From positions 992,001-1,056,000 of the forward strand of contig JAZAYU010000009.1 in the NCBI GenBank assembly GCA_038501625.1: a stretch of 64,000 nt of DNA, written 5' to 3'. The stretch comes from Corbicula japonica (lineage: Eukaryota > Mollusca > Bivalvia > Venerida > Cyrenidae). Positions 11,238-22,605 of this stretch are shown here, piece by piece. Position 1 is the first letter of the stretch; each line of letters begins with the position of its first letter. Under the pieces are notes generated by a model, which worked only from the letters and a program-made list of their open reading frames with translations, was not told where the DNA came from and did not search any database. The translations under genes were made by a program, and so were the position numbers.

Positions 11238-14200
11238 GTAAGACTTCCTAAGTATTATTTAATAAAATGTGTTCTTCAACAACGGATAGCCTAAAACTTA
11301 AAGCTTATAAAAAGACGGTAACAACTCTGTTTGTGTTAACATGACTGTTGGTTTCCCGTGAACATTTTTAAACCAAATTGGGTTTCCATTTATTTAGGTT
11401 CTGATTAATCACACATTATATACAGTACGTAAGTATATTTAAGTAGTAATTAATAATGTGCACGGACTTTCTTTGAATATATTACAATATATGCACATTC
11501 TGGTGTAAACTTTACACTTTGTCTCCTGGAAATAAACTTAATTTTCCTCCAACGGCCATTATTTCAAGCAATCACTGAGAAAGAATCGCAGACCTTCCAT
11601 ATGCTTGGCCTCCTTAATGGAAAATTTCGCTTCCGGCACGACTTTTCAAAAAAGAGAAACATGCATATCAGGAAAAGCTACACTCATAAAAACTCGCCTC
11701 TAACCTTAGCCAAAAAAAGCCGAGATGAAAAAAAACATGGGTTTATAAAATTATCAAGTTTAAGTGAGACACCATAAACAGAACCTTTGGGTTACCGTCT
11801 TCGAACAGTGGCAAAATATTTTGCCACTGGGGTTCAAACAGGTTCTGTGGTACACCAACCGTACACTTGCCCTAACAGGTTCTCATATGAACAAACAAGT
11901 ATACATTGTCTTGTACATTAGCTCCAACACACCCATCATATCGACTATATTGCACTGCTTTAAATAGACAAAAAACTGATTAAGTATATGACCAGTTGCG
12001 ACTGTTAAGTTGTAGCCATAATCATTGAAGATGTGCGAGAGAGATCTCGCACTAGATGAAAAAAGACGTATGCCATTTTTATGTACTTACACTTGTTAAT
12101 CTATTGTGAAATGAATGTAGTCTGAACGATGATCTATGGTGCTTAAATCAATGTTGGACTTACTAGTAAAACAGCAAAACATAAAATGTGTGAAAATGTT
12201 AACATTCATTCAAACCTGTAAACCAACGTATCAGGCGAATCCCCGCTCTGAGAAAACAGCCTTCTCCATACATCTTATAACAAGAGTGTTCTAGAGCATT
12301 AGTTTTAAATAATACACCTTTCAAGAACAAGAAAAAAATCCGAGGGATGCCTATCGTTGATCTTCCTAATTAACTTTAAATATTTCCCTTGTTAACTCTG
12401 AATTGTCGTTTATTGTAAGACATTGTAAATGTGGTTCTGGTAACGGCTTTGTCGTGATTGCAATATGTGTAATACATGTATCCATTGTGTTTTTTGCAGA
12501 ATATATGGCCAGGATCATACCTCCGGACCTTTTTCCGTGTTTTGCTGACGTATGTCGGATGGGAGAGCAATTTTGTAATGCAGCATCTAGAAGGTGTAAC
12601 TACTGTTACGAACATTTCCATGATTGCTTTACCTATCATCAGCAAATCAATTGTACTAAGTTCTGCATAGGTAAGTATTTATGATTAGGACTTGCAAATG
12701 CTAAATGAATCCACAAAAGTTGAAATCCTACAATTACTTACTGTCACGGTTCGAATCTAGTAACTATCTGAGATGTGTAAGCGGACGGATAGCTTGGTCG
12801 GGAGAGCACTCACCCTGCAAGCGAGGGGTCCCGGGTTCGAGTACCGGTCTGGCAGCACATTCTTTCTCACCCTGTGACATTAAGCGCCCAATGTGGGACC
12901 GTGATAGCTAGCAGGTTCGGCCACCAGCCTGTAATAGCAAATTAACTACACGTAGCTGTCTGGAATTCGAGGACGAATGTCCAAATCTTAGGGGTGTATG
13001 TCACGGTACGAATCTAGTAACTATCTGGGGAGAAGATGTGTAAGCGGACGGATAGCTCGGTCGGGAGCTCTCGCCCTGTAAGCGAGGGGTCCCGGGTTCG
13101 AGTCCCGGTCTGGCTGCACATTCTTTCTCACCCTGTGACATCACCAAGAGATTTATTGACAATATACGATTTGTCAAACAAGGACGGAATGGGTTAGTTA
13201 TTAGAAATCTTCACGATAATGAAACTATTATAAAATGACTGCCCCAGAAATAGCGCCTTCGGTCATTAAACCTAATTTTATCTTTTCTTGCCATATCTGA
13301 TTAACTCATAAAACCACGGCATGAATTTTGCAACCCGAATTGGCCTCCTGACATATACCAAATGCTAGGGTTTTAAGGTTTTAAGAAAATAACTATTATA
13401 TTCTTTTTAAATTGTTATTATGTGTTTAGAGATTTCCTTATACTTGGCATCTACATACTTATTTTGATTTAGGTCAATATCTGAAACTCTATGCGAACTT
13501 CCAATATTTAAAAAAAAACAATTTCAGAACAATGGCTCCAGAAATACGAAGTCGAAGTCAAAGCGCCATCTACCGGTACATTACTTTTTTCTTCAATTCT
13601 AATTGAAAATAAGTTTCAATATTGTTAGAATTAAACAGTCCTTTTGAAAAACAAGTCTGATGTTAAACTTTTATCAATTTATATAAGATATATAAGATTA
13701 TTGGTACAAAGGCACTGTTCAAACGAAGATGATTTTTAATAGAAGCTACTTATTTGTTTTACATCCTTTCAGGTAAATATTTATTAACATAAGAGTCACG
13801 TGAACGTTCAATGTAAGCATCGTAATCAATTAGGAAAAAAGTAATATCAGGAATCACCACACTCACACAACACAGCCTCCCCACGCAGCGAAAAGGAAGA
13901 GAGGAGAGAGAGAGAGAGAGCATGTTTTATAGTATGTCAATTCAAATAGGACGCCACAAACAATTAACGAAAAAGAGAACCTTTGGGGAAACCGCTTTGG
14001 AACGGTCAGTGGCAAAACAAATTGCCACTGGGGGTTTAAAAAAAACAGCAATAAAATTGCATCTCATAATAATAAAACATTATTATATAAAGAACATGAA
14101 AACATATCAAAACAAATAGAAGCTTGGGGTAACTGTCGTGGAAAACAACTATGTTTTAAAAGGTTTTAGGTTCACAAATATCACACTTGCCTTTAGCAGG

Positions 14201-15483
14201 TCCTCAAATTAACAAAAAAAACTCGTTAAAGTTGTCTTAATGCATTATCTTTGAGCCACACAACAACTCGACTATGGCGCATGCAAAACCCTATAAACGA
14301 ATAAAACGTAAGAAAACACAGCAAAAAAGAGAGAAAAAGAAAGCATGTTTTTTAAGTTTGTCAAATTCAAATACGCCACAAACAACTAACGAAAAAGGGA
14401 ACCCTTGGTGTTACCGCCTTGCAACGGTTAGTGTCAAAGCAATTTGCCAGTGGGTGGTTAAAACCGGGATCTAGGGTGCACCAACCTCAAACTTTCCCCC
14501 AACAGGATCTCATATCAAAAACAACTACAAGTTGTCTCGGTGAAATTACTCCAACCAAGAAATTTTTTTGTTCTTTTTTACATTGGTTCTAGAACAGTTG
14601 TATAAAAGTTATTCAAAAACAATTTAAATTGTATATTTTTGTGTTTTTAGATAGAGATATCTACAAGATTCTTTTCTTCACACTATTGGTCTTGAATGTT
14701 ATCGCCATTATGCTTTTGGCTTTTTTCTGCCACAAACCCGTTCAACATGCTTTCCATCGGGTCCTATGGATTCTCCTGTGTGTCAGCTGTATTCCAAATT
14801 GTATGAGAGGTAACAGAGACAGACATATCGGTAGTCAAAGGAAATATACTCCTATTTCACCAAGCGTTTCTGTTCATCCTCATTCTGGAAATGTTCAGAA
14901 TCATCAAAACATCACACCACAGCATTCCCATCAAGCTAACCGGCATGGTGCAGATGGATTATCAAGTCCAGTTAATCATGGAGAATCAGGAACGTTCATC
15001 GAAGCAGCTAATCATTCTTATCATTCAGTAACTAATGTCAAACAGCGTGTTGAATGTTTTCAAGAACAAAAAGAAACTAAAACTGACTCTTGTATTCTTA
15101 GCAAAGTTCCATTGCATTTTACGTCCGAGAATACTTACATGCAATTTGCAAAGACTAAACTGGCTCACAATGGTCAAGCTGAAGTTGATTCACTATTGGA
15201 TGACACTTTACGTAACTCCGACGTAGGACAATCACAGTATCTGGATCACAAATCTGCACAGATGAATACTGGAGCTTGCAGATTCGATAAATCTAACAGC
15301 GAACGCCTTAAACTTGCAGAAACAATAAATGGTCATAACTCCGGGTCGATTTCCGAGAACATGAACATGTCCAATTTCAGAGATCTGCCAGTGCATCCAG
15401 AACTGTCTGCTTCTAATGAACCTCAAAATGCACGTGGACGTCACAGTAGCGACCTTGGTTATGATTCCAATTACTATCGGTAG
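11204..15483 (+). CDS. TNFR-like single-CRD membrane receptor, gene B (4-exon model)
   Basis: This is the tandem paralogue of gene A. Predicted exons are 11204-11237 (candidate start), 12500-12670, 13528-13575 and 14651-15483, summing to 1,086 nt (361 residues plus stop), with every intron in phase 1. The 171-nt exon carries the same eight cysteines and spacing as gene A, for example CRMGEQFC, SRRCNYC and CTKFC. The last exon opens with a hydrophobic helix (about ILFFTLLVLNVIAIMLLAFF) and then a 240-residue polar tail that ends SSDLGYDSNYYR. The tail is much less conserved than the extracellular module, although both genes end with D-x-GY-[ED]-[ST]. No signal peptide is visible in the model, as in type III TNF receptors. 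Reading straight through the 3' end of intron 1 would give an alternative start at 12403 with a hydrophobic run; the acceptor TTTTTTGCAG at the paralogue's boundary argues against it. Confidence 0.66.
11655..11965 (+). repeat. Family L dispersed repeat copy
   Basis: A near full-length copy starting at CATATCAGGAAAAGCTACAC. It contains GGCAAAATATTTTGCCACTG, a snapback pair, and ends around ACACCCATCATATCGACTA. It lies in intron 1 of gene B. Confidence 0.7.
12500..12670 (+). CDS. Cysteine-rich (TNFR-like) exon of gene B
   Basis: The exon is 171 nt, with acceptor TTTTTTGCAG and donor G|GTAAGT, in phase 1 at both ends. It encodes eight cysteines with the same spacing as gene A. Length, phase and cysteine positions match exactly, so the pair arose by duplication of the exon or gene. 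Confidence 0.8.
   Translation, partial: NIWPGSYLRTFFRVLLTYVGWESNFVMQHLEGVTTVTNISMIALPIISKSIVLSSA
12742..13140 (+). repeat. tRNA-derived SINE, head-to-tail dimer
   Basis: Two direct units start with TGTCACGG at 12742 and 12999 (period 257). The second stops after the tRNA-related part at CCCTGTGACA. Each unit has a polymerase III A box-like GATAGCTYGGTCGGGAG and a B box (GGGTTCGAGTACC in unit 1; GGTTCGAGTCC, a perfect match, in unit 2). Each also has a decayed tRNA fold, with loops reading CCTGCAA or CCTGTAA. The acceptor stem does not pair and the anticodon loop lacks U33, so these are not functional tRNA genes. They may belong to a V-type molluscan SINE family; that was not checked. Confidence 0.75.
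13528..13575 (+). CDS. Short linker exon of gene B
   Basis: The exon is 48 nt, from acceptor ATTTCAG to donor G|GTACAT, in phase 1 at both ends. It encodes EQWLQKYEVEVKAPST with the flanking base, homologous to DQWLQ.. of gene A. Confidence 0.7.
13838..14545 (+). repeat. Cluster of three family L repeat copies
   Basis: Consecutive, partly truncated copies at about 13838-14060, 14090-14275 and 14330-14545, all in the same orientation, filling the intron before the last exon of gene B. A (GA)n run at about 13903-13920 lies inside the first. Shared words include GGAACGGTCAGTGGCAAA and AACAATTAACGAAAAAG. Confidence 0.65.
14651..15483 (+). CDS. Membrane helix and cytoplasmic tail exon of gene B
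   Basis: Acceptor GTGTTTTTAG at 14650. The carried-over G plus AT gives Asp, then RDIYKILFFTLL.., a single hydrophobic helix followed by CHKPVQHAFHRVL and a polar tail to a TAG at 15481. The ATG at 14629 lies in the intron and is not the start. Confidence 0.74.
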
Positions 15484-18089
15484 CCAGTCAATTAAAGAAA
15501 GTAAACTATCCATATCAGGAACACAGCCTCCCAAAGCAGCCACGAAAACTTCTTGAAACTATTCTGTATTTGTATGCAGTATTAAAATGTTATTTTTATC
15601 CTTTTGTTCTTCGACTTAAAAAAGTGAAATAAACATATCAGGAATAGCTACATCCAGAAAACACAACCTCGCCATACAGCAAAATTAGAAGAGAAACGAG
15701 AGCATGGGTTTATAATTTCTTTAATTTCAAAAATTATTCCAAAAACAATTGAAATGGGAACCGAGGGGTAACCGCTTCAAACGGTAGGTAGCAACGCATT
15801 TTGGCACCGGGATGTGTTTTAACCAGTAATTTCATTGGCTTTTTATTGTCGTACATTTGTTACCTTAATAAATATTAAAACTTTATTTGTGATTAACTGT
15901 GTTTTCTAATGTTAACTATATACATAAATAGATAAAGGTAGCTAGAGGTTGTGTTTATATTAAAAAATGAAATATGCGTATCAGGAATGGCCACATTTAG
16001 CAGACACTGCCACCCCACACAGCCAAAAACAGAGAAGAGAGCACTGTGATATAATGATCAATTTGAAAATAGAAGTCGAGGGGTTACCGCATTAGATCGG
16101 TCAGTGACAAAACAAATTAATAATGTCATCTTGATGTTCAGTAGAAAGAGATAAAATAAAGTCTCTTTCATAGCAGGGTAAAAACAGATCATAAGAAGGC
16201 TTGACTTTTTAACCTTTACAACACATTTTCATAACAAAATCTTTTTAAGTAGTATAAGAAATTGCCTTTGTCTGATATTTAAGATTGTATTTGAGAATAG
16301 ATATCTATTTCATAACTTCATAAACTATCGTGAACACGCTAATGGTTTATTGAATTTGCACTATTTTCTCGAAATATGAAACCCACGCATACAAATATTT
16401 GTCGCTAGAACGAAACAAATTAAGTCGATCTCTCTTTTGAATATCCAAGTTTGCAAATGTTATTTCACACAGTCAGAATCTACATTGGTTTCTTCTTGGT
16501 CAGAAAGAATCATAAAGAAAACAGTGTCGATCCTTAAAGACGACACGGATCTGCGGGATGATCTAGATCTAAATTACTTGTTTAACAGCCATTTCCCATT
16601 AAGTAAAGGGTAATATATTTTGTCGGTTTCGTCCCGATTTCATTTTATCTTTTAAATATTGTAAATAAATATAAATATTAAAAGCAGATCTTTAAGAAGC
16701 ATATTTAATGTATTCATCTAGATTCTGGCTGAGAATGGAGTTTCATATTTTCGCCGTTATATGAAAATATGCACACATGTTATTTTATCTCATAATATTT
16801 CTCAGCTAGATGAAATATCTGCAGTTGGTACAACAAAAATCATAGCGCCTCATCTGTTATTGAGATTTACAGAAACGCTTTTGACGATATTCTAGCTGTG
16901 TCTAGACATTATACAAGAAAACCAAACTCGAAAAAATCGTGGAATCACCACCCATATATAGTTTTACGATGGCTTGTGTCCTATAATACAAACGAATTTA
17001 GATATAAACAGTTATTTCCAATACATCTAATAATTTTACATTTTAGCATGTTGAACAAAATAACTTTTAAATCATATCGCATGTTCAGGTTTACTTAACA
17101 GTTTTCCCGTCATGAATAAGAAGTTTAAAGGGTATTATATTGTCTCTTTAAAATGTTCATAAAAGTAGGATAAGCATCAGCATAATGGGGAAAGGCACAT
17201 AATTTTCCAAAGAAAGAGAATATGCATATCAGAAATCGCTACATCGGGAAGTCACAGCCAGCTCACAAAGCCAAAAAGTAAAGAGAAAAAAGTGTATGGT
17301 TTATAAAATGATCAATTCAAAACAGACCCCACAAACAATTTAAAAAAATCAAAACCCGATGGGTTACCGCCTTGGAACGATCAGTGGCAAAATTATTCGC
17401 ACTGGGGATTTAATCCAGGTTCTAGGGTGCACTAATCTCACACTTGCCCCAACCCAAAATATTCATTTCCATCTTATTTAAAATAAATAATATTTAAATA
17501 TTTAACATAAAAATCTAGCTTAACTTTTTTTATATTATCATTATGTCAAAAAATGTGACATTTTGACAACAACTCATTACCCTTTTGAACAGTTAAGAGT
17601 CTTTCTGATGGAACATTCACTATGTTAATTAAACTAGACAGATTGTCTGGATGAAATAAGAAAGATTATAACTAAAACTGTTTCTGCACAAGAAATGATG
17701 TACTTGATTTGCAAAACAACATACAAATAGTTTATTACATGAAAAATAAATGCTAGACGATTGGTTTTACACCATCCCAGCAGAACAAAAACTTTTGCCA
17801 TTTATTAGCCCGCAAATATGTGCAGTCTAATCAGAATTTTCGCGAAAGCTATGAAAGATCTATTATAGAAATCATATTTTAAAGATCCGTATTGGTCTCG
17901 CCTACACTTTGGTGGCAATGTTTTAAATTAAAGTATTGATATGACCATTATACGAAAGACATAAAACTCCGTTCAAATCGATTGGCAAATAACATAAAAT
18001 ATTGAAATTAGTTTGTTTTAGGAAAAGCTGCTGCACATTTTTTAAATGCATATGAATGTCTATTTTTAAACACGCATATGTGACAGCGA
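15484..18089. repeat. Intergenic stretch with family L fragments
   Basis: No gene was found. Family L fragments occur at about 15506-15545, 15630-15840, 15965-16110 and 17215-17455. The stretch at 16115-16160 shares the words TAATGTCATCTTGATGTTC and AGAAAGA with 27175-27205, marking a further low-copy dispersed sequence. The rest is AT-rich and unremarkable. Confidence 0.5.
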
Positions 18090-18126
18090 CATGCCGATGT
18101 AACGTTGTAAACTGACACCATAGAAT

Positions 18127-18345
18127 AATGTTCCCCGGGTCATTATTTTATATAAAATAATGACCCCTTTCAATAAAATACTGATCCCCTTATAAAATAA
18201 TGACCCCCGATTTTATTTATAAAATATTGACCCCCAGTCGTTATATTATGACCCATTGGTTATGATATTATGATTCCCAGTCATAATATTATGACACCCC
18301 GGTCATAATTTTATGACCCTGGTCATAATATTACGGTTATGATAT
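18127..18345. repeat. Palindromic minisatellite
   Basis: About nine degenerate units of roughly 22 bases, alternating a self-complementary AT core (TCATAATATTATGA, TTATTTTATATAAAATAA) with GACCCCC. Each core can form its own small hairpin. Confidence 0.7.
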
Positions 18346-18911
18346 TCACTTGATAACTGGATAAATATTTATAAACATTAGTACTTGTAACCAAGAGTCG
18401 TTATTTTTGTGTTACATCACTTCAGTTAGGACGATAAGTAATTGTGATAGAATAACGATCTCGTGGTAATCTTTCTAAGGAAAAATAGCCCATTTTATGT
18501 GAAATACTGACTAAGTGGACCCCAATTATATTACCCGATTTCCTGATGGATTACTATCAGAATATTAACGGTGGTAACCTAAGAAATCATTCTATATACT
18601 TGTTGTTTGGTAGTTGTACTAGACTGTATATATATATATACATGAACAAGTTTCAAACCTGATTTAGATATCTTCAAGACAAAACAAAAAAAAAACGTTT
18701 GGTCAAGACTGCGACAAAATGTGTATAAACAAAATACCAAACGTAACAAATGGGCTATATGCACGTATATATACATAGATATAAATAGAAAAGAAAAATG
18801 TAACAAAAGGCCATAACTCCCGGGCAGGTTGATTAAATTCATAATTTTCTTTCTGAAAAACAAAGCATAGAAGTAATCTCTAAAAGTTTTAATCAACTCT
18901 GTCCAATAATG

Positions 18912-20624
18912 TGTGGTAAAGCTACTTTTGAAGGTTACGGTCGTTGCGTAATTTTGTATGACCTTACGTAAAGTTAAGTAATTTCGAATTTAAATGTATT
19001 TTAAAGTAAGGTCAATTAAATTAAATGATGGTTTTAAAATAAGAGGGGAGGTTTTGAACCCGTTATGCTTAAACGCGTTGTCAGGATGACACCACTGGCT
19101 GTAAAATATGTACTGGTAAGCCCAGCCAGGAAACTAAACTCAGTAAAAAGTAGTGATCTTTTAGATGTTAAACTCTAAATCTTAATATACATTAAAAAGA
19201 AACAACAGTCTGTTTTGATGAATTATTATTGTTTAAACTATGTAAATCCAAGAACTAAGTAAACATCAAAAGCTATGTAAATTATCAGAACATATGTCAA
19301 TATCAATAAAATGAAAAGTTAACCAAACTTTGAGTGATTCTGGCTCAAAAATATGTTACTTAAATACAAGTCTAAGAAACATTATAAGACCATTAAAAGT
19401 AAGCAAGTTTAAGGCCCAGGAAAGCACAGTTGACCAACGGATAGCTCACAGGTCTACCAGTCAGGGTCTAACAACCGTAAGTTCCCATATAATGATATAG
19501 CCAGGAGTTTAAAACCATACGGGATTAAACACCCAGTCTATAACATAGCAACAAAGACAAAGTCTTTGTTGAAAAGTGGTCTATTTAATTATTAATAATT
19601 GCTTAAATGCCAATTTTCCTAAAAGTCTATAGTTAAATTAATCTACTTAATTGGATGCCAAAATTAAAGCTTCTTTTCTGCTTTAATATAAATAAAACAA
19701 TAATTTAGACTTAATAAATCTACTGATTAGAACAAATATTTATTTGTTAATATTAATTTAGAAAGTTCTGAAGTTTTCCTAAAGTACCTAATTTATTATT
19801 TATTAATTAGAAAGAAGTTTAGAATTTTGATCTTAACAATTCAAAAACAAAAGCCAGAATAATGAATTCTTAAAGAGTTCTGCAATTTATAGAACTAAGC
19901 TACAAGTGGTATCTTCCACTGAGCATAATAGAATCTTCCATTATTAACCAATCAAAATGCATAAAAATAGTATAACCCACAAAATAGGTTACTAAGGTTT
20001 TACCAGTATCTTTAAATCATACGAATCTACTTTTAAGTACTACAAATAACATAAAAAGAACATGTAACATATAAAATGTGCAAATAAATGATAAATTTAC
20101 CTAACAAAGTCTAAAAGTAAGTATAATACAACAAATAAGGAATCTTGGGCCTTAATCTAAAAATAGCTCAAGTTTTGCCTTAATCTAAAAATAGTCAAAG
20201 GCTTATCAATAATGGAGGTTAGCCTGTAAGGTCACCTGCCTTGACTTAAACTCCCTATTTTAAAGCTAATATTTAAAGTATACTCTAAAATGTTAATTAA
20301 ATATACATTTAAGACATTAAAAGTACTTAATTAAACTAAATTATGCCCTTTAACAGTTTTAAGGTTACAGAAGGCCTATACCTCTAAAGACTGTATCAAG
20401 AAATTCCTGAGATTCACACTGATTAGGATATGATCAATATTATCAATATAAGACAATGGTCAAATGTTATGGTTCAATGGTTTCTGATTGGACTTAAATT
20501 CAATAATCTGCAGTCATAAGAAAAATAAAGTTGAATCATTAAATAAATGGTCATTATATAAAGTTAAACAATATATTACAAAATATTGCATAATCTGATG
20601 ATGCTTAAAACTGACTTTACCACA
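18912..20624 (-). repeat. 3' LTR (relative to element transcription)
   Basis: A 1,713-bp long terminal repeat with ends TGTGGTAAAG..CTTTACCACA. It is nearly identical to 24657-26369 and unusually long for an element with a 4-kb interior. Confidence 0.9.
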
Positions 20625-20626
20625 AA

Positions 20627-20638
20627 GCTCCCTCTTTT
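20627..20638 (-). promoter_or_regulatory. Polypurine tract
   Basis: On the minus strand AAAAGAGGGAGC sits 2 bases before the 3' LTR, the expected position and composition for plus-strand DNA priming. Confidence 0.7.
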
Positions 20639-21774
20639 GAAAAGAAAAACTTTACTCTTAAATGTTTTTCCAATTTCGTCCCCGAAATTCTCTATATTTT
20701 AAAGCATCAGATTATGCAAAGCATCAAAGCATCAAACATTCATGTCACATATTCAAGTCATATTGTGGAGTCAAATAATAAGATAATGTCATAGTCATAT
20801 GATTAAGTCAAATAATCAAATAACATCATAAAGACATATGAAAAAGTCATATAATCAGATAATATCATATAAGATCATATAATAAAGACTGTTCTTATAA
20901 CAAAACTAATAGAAACACATGTAAAAGAACATAAATTATAAACACAATAATAAACAAACATGTGAAGTATACAAAGTCACATAGATTTAAGTGTCTCTTC
21001 CGGGATATTAAGGTCATCATCGGTATAAAAGTGTCTCTTCCAGGGGTGTATGGTCATTATTGGTATGGGCTTCAGGGGTGTTTCTAAATAACATGTAGCA
21101 CCGCTACTGTCAGTTCTCAGTAAACATAGCACTTAATAAGTTTATGGGTCATCACAGTTACATTTCTCAATAATTATAGCACTCTGGTTCAAGTTTATTC
21201 ATTAATGTTTCAGCTTTACTGTAGCACTGTTGCTGCACATATACTTGAAGACATCTTCACCGTCAGGATTGGACCTAGGCCATGCTCCGGCAAAAATAAA
21301 AACAAAGTAGCATTCAGTTTCAATACAAAATAAGATGATTCCCTTAATGATAATAATTGGAGAGTAAATGTTAATGTGTAATAATGCAAATAATTACGAA
21401 GAAAACAGTCTAAGGGAAACCGGACATACATGCGGGACGCGCCCTGTCCAGATATGCCACCAGATCTCCACATAAATAAAGTATAAAGCAGAGTGTAGAG
21501 CTTAACTCTAACTCTAAATGCTAAATTGACTTTAAACTTATTCAAGTAATAAGTTACAGACTAAACAGACAGCATTATGTAAAATCAAATGGATATTTAA
21601 AATCCATGCTCCACATAGAACTCTGTTAAACTTACACAATTAAGAGCAAAATTACTTAAAACATTTACTGAGACTCAAAGTGGGAGCATGGGTTTATAGT
21701 AAAACCCTTACATTTTAGTTGAATCCAATCTTCAGTATGATGTCTGGCAGTACTGTGCTGACTCTTCTTTGGAG
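20639..21774 (-). other. Non-coding 3' internal region of the LTR element
   Basis: About 1.1 kb between the second ORF and the polypurine tract with no convincing coding frame. A minus-strand stretch near 21420-21480 reads like SGGISGQGASRMY. It could be a leftover of a longer polyprotein end or untranslated sequence. Confidence 0.4.
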
Positions 21775-22605
21775 TTACATCATATTAGCCCGCAGGGCGG
21801 CTTGTAGGGCCTGAGCCCATGTTGGTATAGTGTCATAGTCATTGAGCTTTGGTCTGTGATCATGTGCTATTGTGGTCTTCTTCCCCATTTGGTATGCTGT
21901 GCGACAGCATGTTCTGGTCACATTAGATGGTAAGGCGCATTGATGGTTTTCTTCTGTTCCTCTTGATGGCGATCTCCTGTAGACTGCTTCTGGCATTGTC
22001 GGGTGATAGTGACAAGACGGTATCAGTTTGGAATCCGGTTGGGTGGTCGTTGTCCTGGAGACATTTGAGACAGCAAAGTTGTCATCTAGTCTGCGTTTTT
22101 CACAGTCGGGCCATTCTTTATCGACTTGTATCTCTTTCTTCATATGAAATGCTGTGTCTTCCTCATCATAGTTATTGCAGTCACCATGGATACCATCTTG
22201 TATAGATGCAACATAGGTGGGCCAATTGAAGGAGATCTTGCCTATTGTAACGTTGAGTTCTGCATTTGGCCTCTTCTTGCCTGCACCTGGAACATTTGAG
22301 TCTGTCTTTGTCTTTTTATCTCGTTTCATCTGTGAATTGTCTAGGTGATTACTGTAGACTGGTTCTTCCGTGGTCTTGCTGGTAACCTTCATTTTCTGGG
22401 ACTCTGGTATTTGCGCTGGAGTGTTAGTTGTGACTGATTGAACTCTGTTCGAGTTCATTTGGAGACAGTCCATGTCTTTGGTATCTTCAATGATACAGAT
22501 TTCTTCTTGAATGCTGTTAGGGCTGCCAGTCTTACTTGCGTCTGTCTCCTTGGTATTCAGTATTTCTGCTTCTGTTTCTTCTGTTGTGGCCATTTCTGTA
22601 GTCAT
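21775..22605 (-). CDS. Second ORF of the LTR retrotransposon, unknown function
   Basis: An intact 276-residue frame. Its ATG overlaps the Gag stop codon as ATGA (22602-22605), so it could be expressed by termination-reinitiation. It starts MTTEMATTEETEAEIL, is Thr/Glu-rich for the first 110 residues, then more mixed (KISFNWPTYVASIQDG, a Cys-rich patch around SNVTRTCCRTAY), and ends TWAQALQAALRANMM. No protease DTG/DSG, zinc finger, signal peptide or membrane helix was seen. In autonomous relatives this position would hold the pol start, so the ORF may be a pol remnant fused across a deletion, or a genuine accessory protein. The frame is undamaged, which agrees with the young LTRs. Confidence 0.65.
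   Translation of the reverse strand: MTTEMATTEETEAEILNTKETDASKTGSPNSIQEEICIIEDTKDMDCLQMNSNRVQSVTTNTPAQIPESQKMKVTSKTTEEPVYSNHLDNSQMKRDKKTKTDSNVPGAGKKRPNAELNVTIGKISFNWPTYVASIQDGIHGDCNNYDEEDTAFHMKKEIQVDKEWPDCEKRRLDDNFAVSNVSRTTTTQPDSKLIPSCHYHPTMPEAVYRRSPSRGTEENHQCALPSNVTRTCCRTAYQMGKKTTIAHDHRPKLNDYDTIPTWAQALQAALRANMM

Noticed and set aside
12403..12684. ORF starting MSFIVRHCKC with a hydrophobic run leading into the cysteine module
   Set aside because: It reads through the polypyrimidine acceptor TTTTTTGCAG located at the boundary shared with gene A; in-frame continuation is probably chance.
12781..12853. Possible tRNA gene with good A and B boxes
   Set aside because: The acceptor stem does not pair, U33 is missing and the same sequence recurs 257 bases on within a repeat unit; it is a SINE head.
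18579..18896. 105-codon minus-strand ORF
   Set aside because: It lies within the repeat element flank, runs through AT microsatellite and has no protein-like composition.
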